A DNA stretch of 11,136 nt from contig CAAEIR010000117.1 in NCBI GenBank assembly GCA_900756035.1, positions 1 through 11,136 on the forward strand. Direction: 5' to 3'. Positions 1 through 7,026 of the stretch are shown here, one piece after another (the stretch's first letter is position 1; the number at the start of each line of letters is the position of its first letter). The notes beneath the pieces are model-generated. The model did not search any database. It was given only the letters and a program-made list of their open reading frames with translations, and was not told the DNA's origin. The translations under genes and the position numbers were made by a program. This DNA is from an uncultured Anaerostipes sp. (GTDB lineage: Bacteria; Bacillota; Clostridia; Lachnospirales; Lachnospiraceae).

Positions 1-322
1 AAATCTCTGCCATCTGCTTTTCTGTGAGGCTTTTAACCTTAATAAACATAATCTCTTTGGTTCGAATGGAAGTATCTGTATAATCAATAACCTTGATAAC
101 CTCAACACTTCGGTTTAACTGTTTTTTTACCTGTTCGAAAGTTTTTTCATCTGCGTCAATACAGATGGTCATGCGGGACATGGTCGGATCTTCCGTCTCC
201 CCTACTGTAAGACTATGTATATTATAGGCTTTCCCCGAAAACAACCCTGAGATTCTTGCAAGAACACCGGCACGGTTTTCTACAAATAAAGACAGCCATC
301 TTCTTTCCATATGATTTTCCAT
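1..322 (-). CDS. ilvN: Acetolactate synthase small (regulatory) subunit, 3' end cut off by window edge
   Basis: This is the regulatory subunit of acetolactate synthase, which stabilises IlvB and gives valine feedback control of the first common step of branched-chain amino-acid synthesis. About 107 residues are visible. The N-terminal ACT domain is clear: RRWLSLFVENRAGVLARISG, then the SLTVGETEDPTMSRMTI segment, and later VEVIKVIDYT. The C-terminal half lies outside the window. I chose the ATG at 322 because GGGGG at 335-331 sits 8 bases upstream; an in-frame ATG at 310 lies too far from it. The ribosome binding site overlaps the ilvB stop codon and the gap is 12 bases, so it should be co-translated with ilvB. 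Family assignment is firm; only completeness is unknown. Confidence 0.95.
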   Translation of the reverse strand, partial: MENHMERRWLSLFVENRAGVLARISGLFSGKAYNIHSLTVGETEDPTMSRMTICIDADEKTFEQVKKQLNRSVEVIKVIDYTDTSIRTKEIMFIKVKSLTEKQMAEI

Positions 323-334
323 TTTGCATTCCCC

Positions 335-2071
335 CTATCGTTCCATAATCAGATCTGTAATAGATCCGTTTGGTTTTACCATCGGCATAACAAGTTCTTC
401 ATCTTCAATCATAAACTCGATAATCGTCGGTCCGTTTTTCTTCATCTTTGCTTTTTCAAATGCCGGTAAAATTTCTTCTTTTCGGAAAACACGAATTCCC
501 TGTGCACCGTAGCTCTCTGCCAGTTTCACAAAATCCGGTGTGTATGGCGGACATTTTGAAAAATCTCCATCACAGTGATGTTCACAGCTCTTTCTTCTTC
601 TCAGACAGGTTCCCGCATACTTTTTATCATAAAACAGATCCTGCCACTGTCTTACCATTCCCAGATATCCGTTATTTAAAATGCAGACGGTAATCGGAAG
701 CTCCTGAATCACTGCCGTTGCGATTTCCTGAGAATTCATCTGGAATCCTCCGTCACCGGCAACACAGATCACATCGCGTCCGGGATTTCCGATGGCTGCT
801 CCAATAGCTGCCGGGAATCCATATCCCATAGTTCCCAGACCACCGGATGTAAGCATCTGTCGTTTTCCGTAAAGTTCTAAAAACTGTGTTGTCCACATCT
901 GATTCTGTCCAACATCCGTTGTTACAATTGGTTCCTCATAGAATTCATTAATCGCATCAATGACTTGTTTTGGCACAAGTTTTTCTTTTTCTTCCATTAT
1001 AATAGGTTTTTCTTCATGCCATTGATTCATCGTCTCCAGCCACTCCTTGGTCTGACAGACACCTTCATTCTCTGCCAGTGAAAGCATCAGAGAAATCGCT
1101 TCCCTTGCATCACCAACCAAAGGCACATCCACTGTAACATTTTTTGATATAGCCGCAGTGTCGATATCAATATGAATAATCTTTGCTCTCGCAGCGAAAG
1201 TTCCAAGCTTTCCGGTAATTCGGTCATTGAATCTGGTACCAATAGAAATCAGAAGATCACAGCTGTTTACCGCTTCATTGGCAGCATAATTTCCATGCAT
1301 TCCGATATTTCCAAAATAAAGAGGATGATTTGTCGGTACAATTCCTCTTCCCATAATCGTTGTAACGACCGGAATTTGAACTGTCTCCATTAATTTTGTC
1401 ATTTCTTCATAGGCATTGGAAATTTTAGCTCCTCCACCAATTAAAAACAATGGCTTCTTTGACTCGTACATCATATTCATGGCGCGCAGAATCTGTCCGT
1501 GATGAACTTTCGTATTTGGTTTATACCCTCGAATACTTACTTCTTCCGGATATTCATCACTTCCAAGCTCCGCCATCACATCTTTCGGCAAATCCAACAG
1601 AACCGGGCCCGGTTTGCCTGTTCTGGCAATGTAAAACGCCTCCTTAATCAGGCGATTAAGGTCTTCTCTCTTTCTTACGACAATAACGAATTTGGCGATA
1701 TTTCTTGTAACACCTACAATATCAACTTCCTGAAATGTGTCGTTTCCGATCAAATTAGTTGCTACCTGCCCGGTAAAACATACAAGAGGAACGCTGTCAT
1801 AGTTAGCAGTTGCAATTCCTGTTACCAGGTTGGTTGCTCCTGGACCGCTGGTTGCAAGACAGACACCGACTTTTCCGGTGGAGCGTGCATAACCATCTGC
1901 TGCATGAATCAATCCCTGTTCGTGTCTTGGCAGAACCAGCTCTATCTGTTCCTGTTTATAAATTTCATCAAAAATGTCAATGACACAAGCCCCGGGATAT
2001 CCAAAAATCTTTTCTACACCTTCTTCTTGCAGCGCCTTTACCAAAAATTCATTTCCTGTCATTTTACCCAT
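335..2071 (-). CDS. ilvB: Acetolactate synthase large (catalytic) subunit, biosynthetic type
   Basis: This thiamine-diphosphate enzyme condenses two pyruvates to acetolactate, or pyruvate with 2-ketobutyrate to acetohydroxybutyrate, in valine, leucine and isoleucine synthesis. The 578-residue protein shows the N-terminal pyrimidine-binding domain (GYPGACVIDIFDE at about 24-36; RHEQG with catalytic Glu51), SGPGATN at 75-81, a central FAD-type domain, and the C-terminal diphosphate-binding motif GDGG (439-442) to NN (466-467). The start at 2071 is set by GGAGG at 2085-2081, 9 bases upstream; an open frame continues to 2119 but would run inside scpB. The neighbouring ilvN supports an anabolic rather than fermentative role. 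Odd points: only one base separates it from scpB, and there is a four-cysteine insertion at about residues 489-507, where enteric enzymes run directly into PDFVKLAE. Confidence 0.96.
   Translation of the reverse strand: MGKMTGNEFLVKALQEEGVEKIFGYPGACVIDIFDEIYKQEQIELVLPRHEQGLIHAADGYARSTGKVGVCLATSGPGATNLVTGIATANYDSVPLVCFTGQVATNLIGNDTFQEVDIVGVTRNIAKFVIVVRKREDLNRLIKEAFYIARTGKPGPVLLDLPKDVMAELGSDEYPEEVSIRGYKPNTKVHHGQILRAMNMMYESKKPLFLIGGGAKISNAYEEMTKLMETVQIPVVTTIMGRGIVPTNHPLYFGNIGMHGNYAANEAVNSCDLLISIGTRFNDRITGKLGTFAARAKIIHIDIDTAAISKNVTVDVPLVGDAREAISLMLSLAENEGVCQTKEWLETMNQWHEEKPIIMEEKEKLVPKQVIDAINEFYEEPIVTTDVGQNQMWTTQFLELYGKRQMLTSGGLGTMGYGFPAAIGAAIGNPGRDVICVAGDGGFQMNSQEIATAVIQELPITVCILNNGYLGMVRQWQDLFYDKKYAGTCLRRRKSCEHHCDGDFSKCPPYTPDFVKLAESYGAQGIRVFRKEEILPAFEKAKMKKNGPTIIEFMIEDEELVMPMVKPNGSITDLIMER
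551..607 (-). other. Cysteine-rich insertion within IlvB (C-x6-C-x3-C-x6-C)
   Basis: Residues Cys489, Cys496, Cys500 and Cys507 of IlvB, with two histidines at 498-499, lie in a basic, hydrophilic loop between the conserved QWQDLFYDKKY and PDFVKLAESYG segments. Typical acetolactate synthases have only a few residues here. The spacing suggests a small metal or disulphide-stabilised loop near the substrate entrance, but this is inference. I recall similar loops in other Clostridia acetolactate synthases, though I cannot confirm that here. Confidence 0.7.
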
Positions 2072-2072
2072 A

Positions 2073-2669
2073 CTATTCTTCCTCCATCTTTTCTGCTGTA
2101 TTTGCCTCATCAAGCGCATATTTTACTTCTTCTTGAGCCTCTACCTTAAAATCTTCCACCTGATCCTCTCCGACCACCGGAAGATCTCCAATTGACTCCA
2201 CGCCAAAGCATCTTAAAAATTCTTCTGTAGTCCGAAATAAAATCGGACGGCCTACAGCGTCTAACCGCCCTGCTTCACAAATCAAACGATATTCCAAAAG
2301 CTTATTCACCGGATGATCACACTTCACCCCCCGAATTGCTTCAATCTCCTGTTTCGTCACCGGCTGCTTGTAAGCAATAATCGAAAGCGTCTCAAGCATC
2401 ACATCCGTAAGCCTTGGTTTTTTTGGATGATTCACAATGCGTATTAACTGCCCGTAATAATCCGGCTTTGTACAAAGCTGGTATGCCCCGTCCAATTCCA
2501 GGAGCCGGATTCCCCTCTCTTCTCTCTTATACTCTCTTTTTAATTGATCTATCAGATATAACAAAAGGTCTTCTTCAATTTCCAGGGCTGTCATTAACTG
2601 TCGTTTTGTAACAGTTCCGCCCATAGAAAACAAAATTCCTTCAATCATTGCCTGTTTTTGTTTCATCAT
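2073..2669 (-). CDS. scpB: Segregation and condensation protein B
   Basis: ScpB is the dimeric winged-helix (kite) subunit that binds the ScpA kleisin in the SMC condensin complex, which compacts and segregates chromosomes. The 198-residue protein has the normal length. Typical landmarks are IEGILFSMGG at the N-terminus, RLLELDGAYQLCTKPDY near residue 60, LSIIAYKQPVTKQEIEAIRGV in the second winged helix, and the GRPILFRTTEEFLRCFG segment. An acidic tail ends the protein. The start at 2669 follows GGAG (2679-2676) with 6 bases of spacing, and an ATG also follows directly at 2666. It begins 3 bases after the scpA stop, and its own TAG is one base from the ilvB ATG, so translational coupling on both sides is likely. 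Confidence 0.97.
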   Translation of the reverse strand: MMKQKQAMIEGILFSMGGTVTKRQLMTALEIEEDLLLYLIDQLKREYKREERGIRLLELDGAYQLCTKPDYYGQLIRIVNHPKKPRLTDVMLETLSIIAYKQPVTKQEIEAIRGVKCDHPVNKLLEYRLICEAGRLDAVGRPILFRTTEEFLRCFGVESIGDLPVVGEDQVEDFKVEAQEEVKYALDEANTAEKMEEE

Positions 2670-2672
2670 CTC

Positions 2673-3413
2673 TTACTCCAGTGCCTGTATGAAAATATCT
2701 CCGCCAATCTCTGACTGAATCGCCCTGATCTTTCCGAGTTTTATCAACTCAAGAATCGATAAGAAAGCCACTATCACAGCTTCCTTCGTCATCTGCCGTT
2801 CCAGAAGAATGCGGAAATTAATTTCTCTTTGTTCTTTTATATAATCATCAATTTCGGTCATCTTATCTTCCAGTTTAATTCCTTCTTGTTTAATCTCTCC
2901 AAAATCACTGCGAACCGGATCTAATTTGTCCTGACGTTTTCGCATTACAAAAGAAAACACTTCGCGAAGTTTAACGAGAGTAACATCCCCGATTAAGTCC
3001 GCAGGATCAATTTCTTCCCGGTAAGCAAGAACCTCTTTTGGAAGATCCTGGAGTTTAAAGAAACTCTTCTCTGCCTCCCTTTCCCTTTCTTTAAGTTCTC
3101 TGGAGGCATATTTATAAATCTTATACTCAATAAGCCTGCGAACCAATTCTTCCCTGGGATCGCCTTCCTCTTCCTCTTCTTCCGGAGCCGGAAGAAGCAT
3201 CTTAGCCTTGATCTTAAGGAGCGTTGCCGCCATCACAAGAAATTCGCTCATTATATCCAGATCTTCTTCCTCCATCGCCCTAATATATTCCAGATACTGC
3301 TCTGTGATCTCAGAAATCGGAATATCGTAGATATCTACTTTGTTCTTTTCAATCAAATGCATCAAAAGATCCAGCGGACCCTCAAATATATTCAGTTTAA
3401 TATCAATCGCCAT
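2673..3413 (-). CDS. scpA: Segregation and condensation protein A (kleisin)
   Basis: ScpA is the kleisin that bridges the two SMC heads and recruits ScpB. The 246-residue protein starts with the diagnostic KLNIFEGPLDLLMHLIEKNK, which includes the SMC-neck-binding helix. It continues with a FLVMAATLLKIKAKMLLP helix and an acidic linker (PAPEEEEEEGD at about 75-85) where ScpB binds. It closes with the winged-helix SMC-cap motif ending SILELIKLGKIRAIQ and GGDIFIQ. The start at 3413 has GAGG (3424-3421) 7 bases upstream. Its first 11 bases overlap the end of the phosphoesterase gene. Length and motifs are standard for the family. Confidence 0.97.
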   Translation of the reverse strand: MAIDIKLNIFEGPLDLLMHLIEKNKVDIYDIPISEITEQYLEYIRAMEEEDLDIMSEFLVMAATLLKIKAKMLLPAPEEEEEEGDPREELVRRLIEYKIYKYASRELKEREREAEKSFFKLQDLPKEVLAYREEIDPADLIGDVTLVKLREVFSFVMRKRQDKLDPVRSDFGEIKQEGIKLEDKMTEIDDYIKEQREINFRILLERQMTKEAVIVAFLSILELIKLGKIRAIQSEIGGDIFIQALE

Positions 3414-4302
3414 GTCCTGACCTCTGCTTCTTTAGTGTAATAACGGATATCTCCGGCCGATTGAAAACCCGAAGTTTAATAGAGTGATTTCCCAATCCTC
3501 TGCTGACAATCATCGTTGTATTTTTCTTTCGAAATTCTCCTGCATCATATTTCGGAAAAATCTGGAACTGTGGGGAGATTACGCCTCCCAAACCGGGAAT
3601 CCTGACCATCCCTCCGTGAAAATGTCCTGACAAGACCAGATCACTCCCAAAATCCGCATAAGCTTCCATATAATTGGGATTGTGCACCAACAGAATCTGG
3701 AAAACCTTCCCAGTGTGCTCACCAATTGCAGTTTCAATCTCTTCTTTGGTCATCTGAGGAACATGAAACCGATGATAAAACTTCTTCTCAAGATCAAAGG
3801 CTGTCAGAGATATAAAACCATCGTCCGCAGCAAGGACAATGGTTTCATTGGACATATGCTGCACATCATACTCCTTCATCTTATGAATATAATCCTTGTA
3901 TCGAACTCCGAAAATCTCCTCATTTCGTGCAAGGCGCAATTCGTGGTTTCCATCCGCATAATATACAGGATACTCTTTTGCCAGATCTTTCAACAGTCTT
4001 AGCGGAACCTCCTCTGTGCTGTTCTCCCGGCTGACCACCATATCGCCTCCGATCAACACAACATCCGGTCTGCACTGTGCAATCGCCTCCAAAAGCTTCT
4101 CATTCTTATCTCCAAACTCTCTGCAGTGAAGATCTGTCAAAAAAACGATTCGATACCCGTCAAACCCTTGTGGTATCTTCTCGGAACAAATCTCGTAAGA
4201 TTCTACTGACAATCGCTTATTTTCATAAATACTTAACAATACAACTCCTGCAATAATAACTGCAAAAATTGCCACTACAACCAATATCCATAAAGGAATC
4301 AT
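3403..4302 (-). CDS. Membrane-anchored metallophosphoesterase (calcineurin-like, YkuE type)
   Basis: This is a calcineurin-fold, di-metal phosphoesterase with a single N-terminal membrane segment (residues 2-25, IPLWILVVVAIFAVIIAGVV), so the catalytic domain is probably outside the membrane or tethered to it. Metal-ligand motifs appear in order: TDLH (D57, H59), GGDM (D87), GNHE (N119), VHNP (H207) and SGHFHGG (H227, H229); all are intact. The substrate cannot be read from sequence. YkuE-family proteins are linked to cell envelope phosphoesters. The start at 4302 is preferred over an in-frame ATG at 4326 because AAAAGGAG lies just upstream of 4302 (4315-4308, 5-base spacer) while 4326 has no ribosome binding site. 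It is the first gene of the scpAB-ilvBN operon and overlaps scpA by 11 bases. Confidence 0.88.
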   Translation of the reverse strand: MIPLWILVVVAIFAVIIAGVVLLSIYENKRLSVESYEICSEKIPQGFDGYRIVFLTDLHCREFGDKNEKLLEAIAQCRPDVVLIGGDMVVSRENSTEEVPLRLLKDLAKEYPVYYADGNHELRLARNEEIFGVRYKDYIHKMKEYDVQHMSNETIVLAADDGFISLTAFDLEKKFYHRFHVPQMTKEEIETAIGEHTGKVFQILLVHNPNYMEAYADFGSDLVLSGHFHGGMVRIPGLGGVISPQFQIFPKYDAGEFRKKNTTMIVSRGLGNHSIKLRVFNRPEISVITLKKQRSGHGD

Positions 4303-4341
4303 AGATACTCCTTTTCCATATATCATTTATTTTTACACAGT

Positions 4342-4364
4342 GAACACTTCTTTGTTTTGTGTTC
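4342..4364. repeat. Inverted repeat in the 5' leader of the phosphoesterase-scpAB operon
   Basis: Arms GAACAC (4342-4347) and GTGTTC (4359-4364) are perfect 6-bp complements around an 11-base loop. The repeat sits at the predicted transcription start, so it could be a 5' hairpin in the mRNA or an operator. Short arms in an AT-rich region can arise by chance. Confidence 0.35.
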
Positions 4365-4370
4365 TTATCT

Positions 4371-4399
4371 ATTTTACTAGATATAGGAACAAATTACAA
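4371..4399 (-). promoter_or_regulatory. Promoter of the phosphoesterase-scpA-scpB-ilvB-ilvN operon
   Basis: On the minus strand a -35 box TTGTAA (4399-4394), a 17-base spacer and a -10 box TAAAAT (4376-4371) make a good sigma-A promoter. The predicted start is near 4364, giving a leader of about 60 bases before the ATG at 4302. No other promoter-like gap occurs between these five genes, so this is probably the main promoter for all of them. Confidence 0.6.
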
Positions 4400-4410
4400 C
4401 CCATACACAA

Positions 4411-4440
4411 TATCTTATGCCACAGCTGCTTCCTAAGATA
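4411..4440. repeat. Inverted repeat just upstream of the scpAB operon promoter
   Basis: Perfect 7-bp arms TATCTTA (4411-4417) and TAAGATA (4434-4440) flank a 16-base centre containing CAGCTG. The repeat ends 12 bases before the -35 box. There is no adjacent T run in either direction, so it is not a classical terminator. It may be an operator or a scar of older intergenic sequence. Confidence 0.35.
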
Positions 4441-4480
4441 AAAATCACCGAAAATACCAACAGAAACTTTCCGGGATTGC

Positions 4481-4523
4481 AAAAAAGACCAAAAGGAAAT
4501 TTTTTAATATCTTCCCTTTGGTC
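4481..4523 (-). terminator. Rho-independent terminator of the sorbitol operon
   Basis: Read on the minus strand, GACCAAAGGGAA (4523-4512) pairs with TTCCTTTTGGTC (4498-4487) as a 12-bp stem with one G-U pair. The loop is 13 bases and the stem is followed by six T residues (4486-4481). It lies 44 bases beyond the gutA stop. The plus-strand reading lacks a following T run, so it acts in one direction and separates the sorbitol operon from the scpAB operon. Confidence 0.9.
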
Positions 4524-4532
4524 CTTTATGAC

Positions 4533-4562
4533 TTTCCTCGATTTTATTTATAAGAGAGGAAA
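4533..4562 (-). repeat. Inverted repeat directly after gutA
   Basis: TTTCCTC (4533-4539) and GAGGAAA (4556-4562) are perfect 7-bp arms with a 16-base AT-rich loop, placed 5 bases after the gutA stop. No T tract follows, so it is more likely an mRNA 3'-end stabilising hairpin than a terminator. Confidence 0.4.
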
Positions 4563-4567
4563 ATAGA

Positions 4568-4924
4568 TTATTCTACGATCGCAATGGTACTTCCGATTTC
4601 CAGATCCGGAAGTTCAGCTTTTTCCATACAGATGGTTCCCGGAAGACACTCAGCATCTTCTCCTCCAAAATTATATGTAACATGTCCTAAGTTTTTCAAA
4701 TTTTCGTTGGCAACATCTCCAACTTTCACGATCTTGAATTCTTTTCCGTCGATGACAAGTTTACATCCCGGTTTTACTTCTCCGTTGACTGGGTTTACAT
4801 CTATGGAGTAGCAGAAATCCTTCAGTGTATCCGGTGCATTGTCGCCAAATGTAACGAAGATTCCCTCCTCTTTAAATGCGTCAACCATAGCTCCTTTTCC
4901 TTTAATCGTTACCTGATACATCAT
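4568..4924 (-). CDS. srlB: PTS glucitol/sorbitol-specific EIIA component
   Basis: This cytoplasmic phosphocarrier (gutA in lactobacilli) passes phosphate from HPr to the EIIB domain of the sorbitol permease. The 118-residue protein matches the single-domain glucitol EIIA family, with FGDNAPDTLKDF at 26-37, VNGEVKPG, VGDVANENLKNLGHVTYNF at 68-86, and LPGTI. His81 in the GHVT motif is the only histidine in the protein, so it should be the phosphorylated residue if the enzyme is active; the position corresponding to E. coli His43, as I remember it, is Ile41 here. The start at 4924 follows AAAGGAA (4937-4931) at 8 bases; a second ATG follows at 4921. It is the last gene of the operon, 32 bases after gutB, with a strong terminator after it. 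Confidence 0.93.
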   Translation of the reverse strand: MMYQVTIKGKGAMVDAFKEEGIFVTFGDNAPDTLKDFCYSIDVNPVNGEVKPGCKLVIDGKEFKIVKVGDVANENLKNLGHVTYNFGGEDAECLPGTICMEKAELPDLEIGSTIAIVE

Positions 4925-4956
4925 ACTACTTTCCTTTCTTTTTTAATCTTATTTCA

Positions 4957-5967
4957 TTATTTTGCGTAAAGTCCGAAACTTGCTAAATATCCTACCAGAA
5001 CTCGAGGCACGCCTGTTATAAAACGTGAATAGAGAACTGACGGAACACCAACCTCTACTGTTTCCGGATCTGCTTCTGCAAGACCAAGTCCAACCGGAAC
5101 GAAGTCACATGCACACTGAGTATTGATCGCAAACAGTGCAGGAAGTGCAAGGCTTGGTTCAATATTACCTTTTCCAATCTCAACACCAATCAAAGTTCCT
5201 ACAATCTGAGCAATTACAGCTCCAGGTCCAAGCAGACAGCTTAAGAACGGGATAGAACAGATAAATCCTAAAATTACAAGTCCAATGATATTTCCACACA
5301 GTGGCTGCAGTAATTTAGCAAACCAGTTACCAAATCCTGAACCCTGAATAATTCCAATTAACAGAGATACAAATCCCATGAATGGAAGAATTGTATGTAA
5401 TACAGTATTTACAGATTCTTTTGCGGCACTGTTGAAAGTTGCAACAACCTTACCTGCACCCATACCGATCTTCTGGATCAGGCTTGACTTTGCAGAACCT
5501 CCCATTGTCTCAGATACTTTCTTATCAGCGCTGTATTTAAATTCTTTTTCCTGTGCTGCCGGTTCTTCTGACTGAATCGGTGCAGCAGATCCGTCTGCCA
5601 GCTCGATTTCTTTATTTGTAACACCAGATACATAGATATCTTCTGTAATATATTTTGCCATCGGTCCGGACTTTCCTACCGGATTAATGTTAATGGTCGG
5701 AATTCTCTTCTGTGGATAAATTCCACAACGAAGTGTTCCGCCACAGTCGATGATTACAAGGAAGATTTCTTCTTCCGGTACGGTTGTTTTAAATCCGTTT
5801 ACCGGACGGCATCCTGTTAATTCTACAATCTTCTGTAAAATATCAGGCTCTGCTCCTCCTCCTGTAATATATAATAACACATCTTTTCCTTCTTTTGGTT
5901 CTACAGTTAACGGACCACCAAATCCGCCGCTTCCCTGTCTAATTGTAATTGCTCTATATTCTGACAT
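4957..5967 (-). CDS. srlE: PTS glucitol/sorbitol-specific EIIBC component
   Basis: This protein (gutB in lactobacilli) is the phosphate-transferring and second membrane part of the sorbitol permease. The 336-residue protein begins with the EIIB domain, whose phosphocysteine is Cys75 in IDCGGTLRCGIYP. It also has GGFGGPL near residue 14 and the NPVGKSGPMAKYITEDIYVSGV block at 95-116. A charged linker (about 120-160, SEEPAAQEKEFKY) leads to the EIIC part with several hydrophobic segments (about 190-210, 228-262, 271-282, 317-334) and a conserved NTQCACDFVP. E. coli SrlE is of similar length. The start at 5967 follows AGGAGG (5980-5975) at 7 bases; an ATG at 5991 would add eight residues with no ribosome binding site. 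Confidence 0.95.
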   Translation of the reverse strand: MSEYRAITIRQGSGGFGGPLTVEPKEGKDVLLYITGGGAEPDILQKIVELTGCRPVNGFKTTVPEEEIFLVIIDCGGTLRCGIYPQKRIPTININPVGKSGPMAKYITEDIYVSGVTNKEIELADGSAAPIQSEEPAAQEKEFKYSADKKVSETMGGSAKSSLIQKIGMGAGKVVATFNSAAKESVNTVLHTILPFMGFVSLLIGIIQGSGFGNWFAKLLQPLCGNIIGLVILGFICSIPFLSCLLGPGAVIAQIVGTLIGVEIGKGNIEPSLALPALFAINTQCACDFVPVGLGLAEADPETVEVGVPSVLYSRFITGVPRVLVGYLASFGLYAK

Positions 5968-5996
5968 AGTTTTTCCTCCTATACGGTACATCCATC

Positions 5997-6539
5997 CTAT
6001 TTCAATTCGTTGCTTAACTCAATTCCCTGCTGCTTCATAACGATTTTTGTTGTAAAATCTGTTACCCATCCAGCAACAAAGTTCATTACCAGACCAACTA
6101 ACATATAACGAAGTCCTAATTCTGTCATATCCATTCCCAACTGTTCAATTCCCTGAGCAATTCCGAGATAAATGAAAATTTCACCCGGGTTAATATGAGA
6201 GAAAATACCGCTGTTTGTATGGCAGTGATAAGATGCAGAAGCATAATAACTTGGTTTCATTCTCTCCGGCAGGAATTTACCCATAGATAATGCCATCGGA
6301 TTTCCGAGCATAAATGCTGAAATAAACGGCAGCACACCATATGCTAAAATTACATTTCCTGAGCAAATTTTTGCAAATTTATTCACACGATCCTGACCGA
6401 TCAATGCAATAATTGTATTCATTAAGATTAACAGCAGTAATACTTTCGGAACAATCCCTGATACCCAACCGATAAATGTCTCAGCTCCTGTATCAAACAG
6501 TCCCATAAATCCTGATGCACCTTTTATAATAGCGTTCAT
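5997..6539 (-). CDS. srlA: PTS glucitol/sorbitol-specific EIIC component
   Basis: This is the N-terminal half of the split sorbitol channel (gutC in lactobacilli), which works together with the membrane part of SrlE. The 180-residue protein has hydrophobic segments at about 22-48 (IGWVSGIVPKVLLLLILMNT), 61-80, 118-133 and 143-165. It also carries the strongly conserved family stretch from GNPMALSMGKFLPERMKPSY to SYHCHTNSGIFSHINPGE. The length agrees with E. coli SrlA (187 residues as I recall). The start follows AAAGGAG (6552-6546) with a 6-base spacer. It lies 16 bases after gutM and 29 bases before gutB. Confidence 0.95.
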   Translation of the reverse strand: MNAIIKGASGFMGLFDTGAETFIGWVSGIVPKVLLLLILMNTIIALIGQDRVNKFAKICSGNVILAYGVLPFISAFMLGNPMALSMGKFLPERMKPSYYASASYHCHTNSGIFSHINPGEIFIYLGIAQGIEQLGMDMTELGLRYMLVGLVMNFVAGWVTDFTTKIVMKQQGIELSNELK

Positions 6540-6555
6540 AAAATACTCCTTTCAT

Positions 6556-7008
6556 TTAGGCTTTTTTCCTATTTACACCGTAGATCTTATCTCCAATTCT
6601 GGTAAGAAGACCCGGTTTCTCTAAGACTTCGCCTCCACTCATAATTGTGTTGTAATTAGAGGAAGCATTGAGGACTGCTCTTCTAAGAGAAATTCCAATG
6701 GTTTTACAATCTTCTTTCGTAATCGTTCCGACATCAATTCCATTAAAGAAATCCCAGTCTTTAAACCGTGCAAACATAGTAAATCCTCTCATAAAGCATC
6801 CTTGGATAATCACACCGTCCTGATCAATCGCAAACATGACGATGGCGCCTGCATGAAATCCGCCTTTTGCTTTTCCGATGGCAACTCTTCCCATTTTTCG
6901 AAGCTTTGTATAATACTTATTAAAACTCTTCATCTGAACCAGCTGCATCAGAAACTGTAAAACAAATGCTGTCAGCATCGCCACCGCAATGATCATAAAA
7001 TATGACAT
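6556..7008 (-). CDS. gutM: GutM family glucitol operon activator protein
   Basis: This is a 150-residue protein with one N-terminal membrane segment (residues 3-24, YFMIIAVAMLTAFVLQFLMQLV) and a soluble domain containing GRVAIGKAKGGFHAGAIVMFAID and CFMRGFTMFARFKDWDFFNG. This matches the GutM family, found in sorbitol operons and called an accessory activator in E. coli. The molecular mechanism is not settled, and the membrane anchor argues against it being a simple DNA-binding protein. The start follows AGGAGG (7020-7015) at 6 bases. Its position between gutR and the permease genes fits the gutFRMCBA arrangement. Confidence 0.92.
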   Translation of the reverse strand: MSYFMIIAVAMLTAFVLQFLMQLVQMKSFNKYYTKLRKMGRVAIGKAKGGFHAGAIVMFAIDQDGVIIQGCFMRGFTMFARFKDWDFFNGIDVGTITKEDCKTIGISLRRAVLNASSNYNTIMSGGEVLEKPGLLTRIGDKIYGVNRKKA

Positions 7009-7026
7009 ACGCTTCCTCCTTTTCTT

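Noticed and set aside
2072..2119. 16-residue N-terminal extension of IlvB
   Set aside because: It would lie inside scpB, and the ATG at 2071 has a well-placed GGAGG; IlvB family proteins begin close to MTGNEFL.
1499..2149. Open frame of 216 codons on the plus strand antisense to ilvB
   Set aside because: It mirrors the conserved ilvB coding sequence, shows low-complexity shadow composition and has no ribosome binding site or recognisable domain.
4303..4567. Small gene or RNA in the 265-base gap between the two operons
   Set aside because: The gap is accounted for by a terminator, a promoter and short inverted repeats; no ORF with a ribosome binding site or known RNA fold was recognised.
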